A DNA stretch of 64,000 bases from Cydia pomonella (lineage: Eukaryota; Arthropoda; Insecta; Lepidoptera; Tortricidae): NCBI RefSeq assembly GCF_033807575.1, contig NC_084704.1:23785968-23849967 (forward strand). The letters are read 5' to 3'. The notes beneath the pieces are model-generated. The model had not been told where the DNA came from and made no database searches. It was given only the letters and a program-made list of their open reading frames with translations. Both the position numbers and the translations under genes were made by a program. How positions within the stretch are numbered: the stretch's first letter is position 1; each line of letters begins with the position of its first letter. Shown piece by piece: positions 56,712 to 64,000 of the stretch.

Positions 56712-57534
56712 ATCCGGCCCTGGCAAACGGCAACACGTTATCGCGTCGAGCCTTGATAACAAAGGAAACTATGCTTACCCGCCACATGTTTTAGAATCGC
56801 GCACTTTGGAATAAAAACATCGCAAGAAATTATTACCTGTTAAGTAGTTTATGTCAGCAGTACTGGAAATATGTTTGTACTGGAAATAAAAATAATATGT
56901 AATTTGCATCACTATTAACGCTCCCTATAATTTTTTTGCATGTATCAACTTATCTCATTAAGTGAAATGTATTATTTCTTTAGAGATAAATAAAAATATC
57001 TTTAACCCGAATTAAACTTGTTGAAATAACAAAAAATCATGAAAATCGAAATACATGTAATAATCTAAAAAGCGGTATAATTTTATAGTAGACGTAAAAC
57101 TAAGCCATTAAAGCGGATGCACATCGGGTTATTAGCCGCATTTGCATCCTGCCTGCATCAGGCCATGCTTTAACAGCTGCTGTTAAACCATGCCCTAATT
57201 AGCCTATCACAAGCATATTTATGTAGATTCGGTTATAATGCTTCACTTGCGTACTGTCACAGAATAGGTACATAGGTATATAGTAGAGACTGTTCATTTC
57301 TTTTGTCAATAAAGTACTTATTAGGAGTAACATACTCGGTGAAATGAATAATCCTGTTATTTATCTACCACGTTTTGCCATTTAAGATGATTTCACTTTT
57401 GTTGATATGAATTAGAACAAAGAATAACTTCATGTGTTGCTTTGTAAACAAAACAAAACAATTTAGTTTTATCATAACCTTCAGTCACTCTTTTCTCAAT
57501 ATAATTATAACGGCGATTATTTAAATTTATATTA
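56712..57534. other. AT-rich spacer
   Basis: No gene. A perfect short palindrome TTTAACAGCTGCTGTTAAA lies at 57169-57187. Confidence 0.4.
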
Positions 57535-58095
57535 TTTTTATTTATTTATTTGTATGTCTTTCCATATCTTGGGACCATGGATGGGGTCCCGGACCTTTGG
57601 GAGGCATGCGTGGGGCCGAAGCCAACAGCACAGAGACCCTTTTAGACAAATTTGATGTTATGTAATACACCAGCTAGAACCCATTCACGGGTACAAATAT
57701 GTAGATACCCGTAAATCGATCCCAGCTGATATAGGGGCTATTGTAAATAAAGTGGAGAAGAGGGCCGGTTATGGTGTTGAAGTTTGGCTATTGTAAAGAG
57801 GTCCGGACACCTGCCATAACAATACTTAAACCCGTTATCGAAGCAAGCGGTGACTTGCCGCTGACTAGATGGGCCCCTAAAACTGCCGTCGTAAAGACGA
57901 CCAGGAGCAACACCGGTGTGAGCGGCTCAGGGGTGTGAAGAGGTGTGCACCGCTTTCTACCCAGTGGCTGATAACAGCCACTGTGCCAGCTCGCGTCTTA
58001 TGCATCCTTCACTTCCACCCCCGGAGCATATACATATAGCTCTAACGATTCCTCTCTGGACGGCCAATGAAGGCAAGCCAGAGCTGAGAGTCCTG
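57535..58095 (-). repeat. Dispersed repeat, copy 2, with (AAATA)n tail
   Basis: Inverted relative of 8395-8900, matching in ordered blocks over about 450 bp. On the minus strand it ends in GGTCCGGGACCCCATCCATG, GGAAAGACATAC and an (AAATA)n tail at about 57535-57560, the mark of a reverse-transcribed element. It abuts the 3' LTR of the BEL element. Confidence 0.75.
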
Positions 58096-58139
58096 CTGAG
58101 TCAAAATGTTCACTAGCGAAAGAGTGGACTGTATGTCGA

Positions 58140-58669
58140 AAAAAAGGGGCGATAAGGAATGAAATTTAGGGTTCGGTTGAGCAAGAAAGTTGTGTTGCGA
58201 TAAAATTAAATTACTGAGTTGGGCTTGAGTGTAAAAGAACAGTGTAGGGCGAAGTTACCTTCCAGTCCGGGAGTTGTGGAGTGAAATCGTCGGTCGCCGC
58301 TGAAGACTGCTGGTGGCGATTCCGGCTGTCCTTTGTCGCAAGCTAGAAGTAAGCTTAGAACCGTTACCTTGAGTCATCCAACTTAGACCTCGGATTTTCC
58401 ACTTCACGGATGTGCACGGCGTCCTTCGGCTACACAACACTGACACTAAATAGGTACTAATGATGTTACTGGTAGTAGTGCTTTGGGTCAACGCGAAAAT
58501 AATAACGAGAATAGCGGAACTATGTGTTCTAGTGGTAGGTTCGTGACACACAGGCTCTGTCAACTGTATGACAGGGCAACAGTTTATTTTTTGAATATTT
58601 GAATGTCAACTGTGACATGGTGTTGCCACAGTGAATACAGAAAGTATATTATTAAGGCGTAACTGAACA
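58140..58669 (-). repeat. 3' LTR of the BEL/Pao element (left border approximate)
   Basis: Begins with TGTTCAGTTACGCC right after the polypurine tract; LTRs of this class start with TG. The sequence then contains TATACTTTCTG and an AATAAACTG polyadenylation-like word near 58585. The left limit is set by the neighbouring dispersed repeat and could vary by 100 bp. A 102-codon frame inside it is not a gene. Confidence 0.65.
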
Positions 58670-58681
58670 TTCCGCCCACCA
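58670..58681 (-). promoter_or_regulatory. Polypurine tract
   Basis: GGTGGGCGGAA directly precedes the LTR start on the minus strand. It primes plus-strand DNA synthesis in LTR elements; this short G-rich form is typical of BEL/Pao. Confidence 0.8.
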
Positions 58682-58792
58682 AAATACACTAGTATTTTGA
58701 CTAAGCGAAAAAGAACAATGAAAGTGGAACGAGTGCGATAATATTAAAACTAAACGAGGAATGGACAACACAAATGTAGCGCACTAAAGTGA

Positions 58793-59262
58793 CTACGCAG
58801 GTAGTGGACACAGCTTGACCACAGGTCGTTTGTACAACCCTGTGGCAGTGCGCACAGTAACCACACGACAGATCCCGTCGGACCCGGGGTGTGTATCGAT
58901 AATGCGACCCAGTGGCCACTTCATTGGGCTCGTCTGCTCGTTCACAACGAGCACAAGTGCGCCAACTTCGACGTTAGGATGTCTGTCATGCCACTTCATC
59001 CGCTGCTGGAGAGTATGCATATACTCCTTCGACCATTTGTTCCAGAAGTCTTGGTGCATCTTCTGAAGCAACTTCCAGCGTTGGAGAGGGCTAACCCGAA
59101 CGTCTGAGAAGTCTTCCTCAGGCACGACCGATAAGGGTTCCGTAGTGAGGAAATGACCCGGTGTCAAGGCCGACAGGTCGTTGGGATCGGTGCTGAGTGG
59201 AGTGAGTGGCCTTGAGTTGAGTAAAGCCTCGACTTGGGCTAAGATCGTCGAAAATTCCTCAT
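58793..59262 (-). pseudogene. BEL/Pao pol C-terminus (end of integrase, DUF5641-like)
   Basis: The frame from about 59262 reads EEFSTILAQVEALLNSRPLT, LTPGHFL, WNKWSKEYMHTLQQRMKWH, then LVLVVNEQ and PLGRIIDTHPGSDG, RVVTVRTATG and KLCPLPA, ending at 58793. This is the conserved C-terminal region of BEL/Pao integrases (DUF5641 type), which helps bind DNA ends. It should be fused to the preceding frame. It is separated by a frame change and by the loss of about 25-30 residues compared with the usual spacing after the catalytic glutamate. It cannot be made as part of pol. Confidence 0.85.
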
Positions 59263-62200
59263 ATCCTCCGCGAGACCTGAGAAGTGAGGGCTGCCTGGCG
59301 GATTAAATTCGAATTTAATCTCGCTATGCGTAGCAGCACCTCCTACGAGACGTTGCAAAATGTTGCTCGCACCGACGAAATTCTTCCCCTGGTCGGACAC
59401 CAATCTATTACATCGACCACGACGTGCGACGAAGCGTCGAAGCGCGGCGAGAAACGCATCTGAGGACAGTTCAGTGACGAGCTCCGTGTGTATAGCCTTT
59501 GTCGAGGTGCAGACGAAGACGCAAATATAAGCCTTGTAAGTTTTGTTTCCCCGTCCGCGACCCAGGGCTATGTCGAAAGGTCCTCCGAAGTCGACAGCAG
59601 CACTCAAGAACGCCTTGAGCTGAGCCACCCTATAAGATGGCAAATCACCCATGAAGGGCGCTGGAGCACCGAGTGGTCGGACACGGAAGCATTTCATGCA
59701 TTTCGACGTGACTGCGTAGATAGCTCGCTTCGGGGACAGTATCCAAAAATGCTGCGATAGCAAATTCTGAAGCGTTTGGACGCCTGGATGCATGAAACGC
59801 TTATGATACTCGTCAATCAAAAGGGAGGTTAGCCGATTGTCGCGAGGTAGTAAAAGGGGATGTTTAACATCAAACTCGAGAGAGGTTCGCGACAGGCGTC
59901 CGCCCACCCTCAAGAGACCCGCGTCATCGAGGAATGGGGACAGTTTTTTGAATGCCTTCGGGAGGGAGTTCGAAAGATTGTTCTTCACCTTCTCGATCTC
60001 CGAAGCAAAATGGCATTGTTGCACAAAGCCCACGAGAAACATTAGAGCCTGTTTGATTTCCAGGTGTGTTAAAGGGCCTTCCAACAGGTTGTTAGACGTC
60101 TTTTTATTTCTCAGGTTGTGCACGAAACGACGACAATATGCGAGGACACGTTGGAGTGTCCTCAGCGCCGAGAATTTGTTTATTAAGTTGTCAGTCCACG
60201 ACTCCTGCACTGAGACGGAGAGGACAATCACCTTGCGCTCTTCGTGTAGGACATCTACGTCGACTGACAACGTTGGTTTAGGCCAGTCAGACTTGCCCAG
60301 CACGAGCCAAGATGGACCCTTCCACCAGTGACTATGGTGGACCAGGTCGTCCGGCAAAAGCCCTCGCGACCCACAGTCGGCTGGATTGTCGCCAGTCCTA
60401 ACGTGTCGCCAACAGTCAGGAGGGATAATCTCCTGGATGTGACTTACCCGGTTAGCCACGAAGGTTTTCCACTTGGAGGGGCAAGACTTTATCCAAGTCA
60501 ACGCAACGCTGGAATCAGACCATGCATAAACCTTATCGATTTTGTGGAGAGGCTCTAGAGCCTCTGCGACCGACGCTACTAAATCTGCAAGCAGAACTGC
60601 GGCCAGCAATTCCAGACGTGGTATGGACAACTTACGAAGAGGGGCCACTTTAGATTTACCACAAACCAGCTGGACGTACCGCGTTCCGTTCTCACCCGAC
60701 GTTCGAACGTAGATCACCGCGCAAAATCCTCGCTCCGAGGCATCGCAGAACCCGTGGACTTCGAGCGAAACAAAATCCTTGACCATTCGGCGCGGGACTA
60801 ACACGGATCTCAACGAGGGCAGCTGCGCTTTGAACTCTTGCCATTCGGAGACAAGGTTCTCTGGCGCGTCGTCATCCCACGAGACACCTGAGACCCAGAG
60901 CAACTGCATAAGATATTTCGCGAAGAATGTCACTGGTGATAAAAGGCCTAGAGGGTCAAAGATCCGAGCAATCTCCGAGAGAATGGTACGTTTAGTGCAC
61001 CGACGATCTTCGACAGCCACCTGAAAGGTAAAGTCGTCCCCTTGAGGTAACCACGAGAGGCCAAGAATTTTTAGGGAAATGTCCCCAATGGAGTTAAACT
61101 CCCGAAAGTTCTCAGAATACAGGTCTGAGGTGGGGACACCATCGAAGAACTCCTGTTGGTTCGACGTCCACTTCCGCAAATGGAAACCACCAGAAGCTAA
61201 TATTGTCGACAACTCTGACCGAAGCCTCCGAGCTTCTTCAACAGAATCAGTACCAGACACCACATCATCGACATATATGTCGCGGTCTAGAACTGTTGAA
61301 CCGGAAGGGTATTCTGCTACCGATTCCTTGGCCAATTGAGCGATTGTTCGGAGAGCTTGGTAAGGAGCGGACGAAACGCCGTATGTAACGGTCAGCAGTC
61401 GATAGTCCCGGACAGGCTCATTGACAGACGGACGCCAGAGGATACGCTGATATTCAGCATCTTCCGGGGACACTAAAATCTGCCTATACATTTGCTTGAC
61501 GTCGGCCGTGAAGACAATACTATGCCAACGAAAACGAAGGAGCAAGTGGAAGATGTTGTTTTGCAGCTTCTGCCCTGGCAGTAGCGCGTCATTTAGCGAG
61601 ATGCCTCGGCTATCCTTGGCACTGGCGTCAAATACGACCCGTAGAGGAGTGCTGGTCGACGAGGGCCTCAACACTCCATGGTGGGGAATATAGAAGAACT
61701 TCCCCACATCCACCTTCGGGGGGTCACATTCCTCAAGGTGGCGACAGCTTTCGTAGTCCTTCATAAAGGCTACATAATTTTTGTAAAAATCGGAGTTACT
61801 CAATAACTTCCGCTCTAACGACGAAAATCTCTTAAGAGCGATGGCCCGAGAGCCCGAGAAAGTGGGTTTATTGGAAGTATCAGTAAAAGGTAGAGGAACG
61901 ACAAATCTACCTTCTTCTGTGCGACGAAAGTTAGCGAGAAAATATTCCTCGCACAACTGATCCTCCTTCGACAAAATGACAGTGTTCGGGGAGCTGACAT
62001 CTTCCAGCTCCCAGAACTTCTTAATAGAGTCGTCAATTGACAACTTGCCCACGACCAGTTGACAGCTGTTGCCACGGAACCGAGACCGACAAATCTCCGT
62101 AGCACCGTCGCCTGCGTCACCCATCAAAATCCACCCGAAAATGGTGTTTAGGGCAGTCGCCTGGCCAGGGGCCCCACGGATTAAACCGGGGCGCAACGAA

Positions 62201-63879
62201 GAAGCGAAAATGTTGACATTCAGGAGCAAGTCAACAGGCCCTGGAATGTGCCAATAAGGGTCGGCTAATTCCAAGCCCCTAATATGTTGCCATGAGGAGA
62301 CATCAATCTGTTCCGTTGGCATTTCTGGACAGATTTTTGGCAACAAATAAGCCTCCAATGAAATAGAGATATCAGAACTTCCATGGCTTGGCGAGATGGT
62401 ACATGACAATGTGCCACCGGGCCTAGCCTCCACTTCACCGATACCAGTCACAGAATGCTTCCCATATTCTGCCCGAAGACCAAGCTTTTGTGCACATGCT
62501 TCGCTTAAAAAGTTGCAACCACTGGCACAGTCAAGCAAAGCCCTTACCGCTACTAAGTCACCTTGGGCATTTCTCACCAAAACCTTGGCAGTTGAGAATA
62601 AAGAAGAAGCCGCAACATTACTTGCTACCATTGCCAGCGGACTTGATGTGTCTGATGGATGTGGCGAGTTATTTACATCTACTGCCGGGGAAACAGGCAC
62701 ATTTGCATTATTAAAATGTAACAGTGTATGATGGGAGAACCGACACTGCTCACACCGCTGTTTTGACTTGCAGGTCTTGACAGAATGAGACCCCGACAAA
62801 CACAGAATACACAACTTGTTTTCTTTAACACACTTGAATCGAGCAGCGGGGTCATATTTAAGAAAAGTTGGACATGATGTAAGGCTATGAGCCTGCCCAC
62901 AGATCACACATATTGGAGCGGAGACTACTAAGGCCATTTTTGGCCTACTCGAAGACTTACTACTACTAGGCTGAGGAGTACTAGCAACAAATCCCATTGA
63001 CCCAGCAGCATCTAGCGCTCGGTGTCGTCTTTCAATAAAATCCTGCAACTTACTATATTCTGGGATATCATCAGAGTCATGCTCCAGCTCAAACTGCTCC
63101 TTCGTGTTCCTATCCAACTTCGACCACAGTAGTTGTAAAAGTAAGAAATTTTTGTCCGGCAAATCAAAACCTTTCAAAATCGATAGATTTTCAGTAAAAA
63201 CCCTATGAACCCGTTGTAAGTCACTAGCCCGAGACGCTTTCACTGGCTCACAATGTATAAGTTTGTCATAGTATGTAGTTGCAATTAATCTAATTTTATT
63301 ATATTGCTTGTACAGCGCTTCATATGCAACCTTATAATTATCATCGGTCACAGGATAATTCTTTATAAGGTCGTACGCCTCATTCTGCACACTCGATAGC
63401 AAATAGTGTAACTTTTCTACAGGGGCAATGTCCGTTCGCTTATCTACTAACGAGTTAAACAATTGTATAAATGTTACCCAATTTTCAATTTTCCCATCGA
63501 AAGCTTTAATTTGTAATTTTGGCAACTTTGGCAAGACTGGCTGTGGTGCCCCCGAACCTGCCGAAGCCCCAGCGAAAGATTGCTTTCTATTCTGCAACCG
63601 CGATCTCACTGCCCTAACTTTCGAATCGAACATCGCGGTATGGGAGCAAATCTCGCGGTGCTCGCTTCGCGGAGCATTGCTTAGAAGCCTTATTTGTGCT
63701 TCATGAAAGTTCTTTGCAATCGTACACAATTCATTCTCGTCACATAAAGCTAATTCCGAATCCGATAGCATCTGTAAATACTCTATTCTCATCACTTGAT
63801 AGTCACGAGCAATCATTACCGTGTCTACAGCATCCTCTTTCTCGACAGATTTATCACCGTGCGACATGTTAATAAACAC
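59239..63879 (-). CDS. BEL/Pao gag-pol polyprotein, C-terminally broken
   Basis: A 1,546-residue frame beginning MFINMSHGDK; Met5 is an alternative start. Residues 120-290 are the gag-like DUF1759 region. CCHC zinc knuckles lie at C324-C336 and C357-C370, with a third Cys/His cluster at 376-388. The aspartic protease site is D450 in LLDCASGCNFLS, with Cys-Ala after the Asp instead of the usual Ser/Thr-Gly. Reverse transcriptase has D793 in TADVKQMY and YVDD at 869-872. RNase H has D1046, E1090, D1122 and D1164. The integrase zinc motif is H1359/H1364/C1394/C1397, followed by D1430, D1496 and probably E1538 of the DDE triad. After SGLAED the frame is wrong for 8 residues and stops. The protein copies element RNA into DNA inside particles. 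Everything up to RNase H looks intact; integration is not possible from this copy alone. Confidence 0.92.
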   Translation of the reverse strand: MFINMSHGDKSVEKEDAVDTVMIARDYQVMRIEYLQMLSDSELALCDENELCTIAKNFHEAQIRLLSNAPRSEHREICSHTAMFDSKVRAVRSRLQNRKQSFAGASAGSGAPQPVLPKLPKLQIKAFDGKIENWVTFIQLFNSLVDKRTDIAPVEKLHYLLSSVQNEAYDLIKNYPVTDDNYKVAYEALYKQYNKIRLIATTYYDKLIHCEPVKASRASDLQRVHRVFTENLSILKGFDLPDKNFLLLQLLWSKLDRNTKEQFELEHDSDDIPEYSKLQDFIERRHRALDAAGSMGFVASTPQPSSSKSSSRPKMALVVSAPICVICGQAHSLTSCPTFLKYDPAARFKCVKENKLCILCLSGSHSVKTCKSKQRCEQCRFSHHTLLHFNNANVPVSPAVDVNNSPHPSDTSSPLAMVASNVAASSLFSTAKVLVRNAQGDLVAVRALLDCASGCNFLSEACAQKLGLRAEYGKHSVTGIGEVEARPGGTLSCTISPSHGSSDISISLEAYLLPKICPEMPTEQIDVSSWQHIRGLELADPYWHIPGPVDLLLNVNIFASSLRPGLIRGAPGQATALNTIFGWILMGDAGDGATEICRSRFRGNSCQLVVGKLSIDDSIKKFWELEDVSSPNTVILSKEDQLCEEYFLANFRRTEEGRFVVPLPFTDTSNKPTFSGSRAIALKRFSSLERKLLSNSDFYKNYVAFMKDYESCRHLEECDPPKVDVGKFFYIPHHGVLRPSSTSTPLRVVFDASAKDSRGISLNDALLPGQKLQNNIFHLLLRFRWHSIVFTADVKQMYRQILVSPEDAEYQRILWRPSVNEPVRDYRLLTVTYGVSSAPYQALRTIAQLAKESVAEYPSGSTVLDRDIYVDDVVSGTDSVEEARRLRSELSTILASGGFHLRKWTSNQQEFFDGVPTSDLYSENFREFNSIGDISLKILGLSWLPQGDDFTFQVAVEDRRCTKRTILSEIARIFDPLGLLSPVTFFAKYLMQLLWVSGVSWDDDAPENLVSEWQEFKAQLPSLRSVLVPRRMVKDFVSLEVHGFCDASERGFCAVIYVRTSGENGTRYVQLVCGKSKVAPLRKLSIPRLELLAAVLLADLVASVAEALEPLHKIDKVYAWSDSSVALTWIKSCPSKWKTFVANRVSHIQEIIPPDCWRHVRTGDNPADCGSRGLLPDDLVHHSHWWKGPSWLVLGKSDWPKPTLSVDVDVLHEERKVIVLSVSVQESWTDNLINKFSALRTLQRVLAYCRRFVHNLRNKKTSNNLLEGPLTHLEIKQALMFLVGFVQQCHFASEIEKVKNNLSNSLPKAFKKLSPFLDDAGLLRVGGRLSRTSLEFDVKHPLLLPRDNRLTSLLIDEYHKRFMHPGVQTLQNLLSQHFWILSPKRAIYAVTSKCMKCFRVRPLGAPAPFMGDLPSYRVAQLKAFLSAAVDFGGPFDIALGRGRGNKTYKAYICVFVCTSTKAIHTELVTELSSDAFLAALRRFVARRGRCNRLVSDQGKNFVGASNILQRLVGGAATHSEIKFEFNPPGSPHFSGLAEDMRNFRRS

Positions 63880-64000
63880 AAAACACTGCGATTATTACAC
63901 AAAAAAAAACTTCAAAACAAACTGCAATTCACTTAGCTTCATAGACATACAATATAACCTTAGCTTACACTTCAATGACTGACACTGACAGCTGACAGTC
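63880..64000 (-). other. 5' leader of the BEL/Pao element
   Basis: AT-rich leader upstream of the gag start. It does not match the 3' LTR sequence, so the 5' LTR and the primer-binding site must lie at or beyond position 64000. It holds GTCAGCTGTCAGTGTCAGTC near the edge. Confidence 0.5.

Larger units (their letters stand above)
58140..64000 (-). mobile_element. BEL/Pao LTR retrotransposon, 5' end outside window
   Basis: The order on the minus strand is 5' leader (64000-63880), gag-pol (63879-59239), the rest of pol in another frame (to 58793), polypurine tract and 3' LTR. This is the BEL/Pao layout. The 5' LTR and primer-binding site are not visible before 64000, so the element extends past the window. 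The left limit of the 3' LTR is uncertain, because the other LTR is not available for comparison. Confidence 0.9.

Noticed and set aside
57169..57187. 19-bp palindrome TTTAACAGCTGCTGTTAAA
   Set aside because: Short and isolated; plausible by chance in a 64-kb window.
58255..58563. 102-codon minus frame next to the BEL element
   Set aside because: It lies inside the 3' LTR and has no protein similarity.
59488..60331. Several + strand frames up to 164 codons
   Set aside because: Antisense shadows of the long BEL/Pao frame.

Overview
This is an AT-rich eukaryotic window, almost certainly from a moth or butterfly. I infer this from the repeats: several match dispersed families I know from Lepidoptera. 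They include the tRNA-headed SINE with an (AAATA)n tail, the GGTTCCGTA...CGCACTTGGCCG family, CR1/L2/Daphne-like and RTE-like LINE tails, and TTAA-flanked fold-back MITEs. No host protein-coding gene can be supported. The only long reading frames belong to transposable elements, so the window reads as intergenic or deep intronic DNA shaped by successive insertions.

Layout. 1-2.0 kb holds nothing recognisable. 2.0-5.7 kb is a cluster of three copies of one SINE, fold-back MITEs, a LINE endonuclease relic and a second tRNA-derived SINE. 5.9-7.8 kb is a decayed DNA-transposon-like element: a broken reverse-strand gene flanked on each side by three inverted copies of the motif CTCGAGCGCGTCAGAT. 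8.4-13.3 kb carries a dispersed repeat and two 5'-truncated LINEs with reverse transcriptase on the + strand; the second has a single major frameshift. 13.3-31 kb is mostly unrecognised AT-rich DNA studded with MITEs, including two nested insertions whose target-site duplications are still readable, plus SINE and LINE fragments. 31.5-41.5 kb holds two copies of an ORF1-type retroelement fragment whose coding end runs straight into a LINE-like 3' tail, several LINE relics, and a perfect 31-bp-arm palindrome.

42.3-44.4 kb and 52.5-55.4 kb carry the GGTTCCGTA family. Three elements share the same head and tail but contain 2, 3 and 4 copies of an internal unit of about 280 bp. Two related copies form a large inverted repeat. 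48.4-49.2 kb is a hAT transposase relic. 50.4-50.9 kb is a SINE split by a very short LINE tail with a perfect 8-bp target duplication. 56.1-58.1 kb holds a LINE C-terminus and an inverted second copy of the 8.4-kb repeat.

58.1-64.0 kb is a BEL/Pao LTR retrotransposon on the minus strand. It has a 1,546-residue gag-protease-RT-RNase H-integrase frame, a polypurine tract and a 3' LTR start; its 5' LTR lies beyond the window. A deletion with frameshift inside the integrase has inactivated it.

The candidates most worth following up are the motif-flanked element at 5.9-7.8 kb, the minisatellite-bearing GGTTCCGTA elements, the ORF1-only retroelement and the nested insertions. I see no convincing new cellular system.
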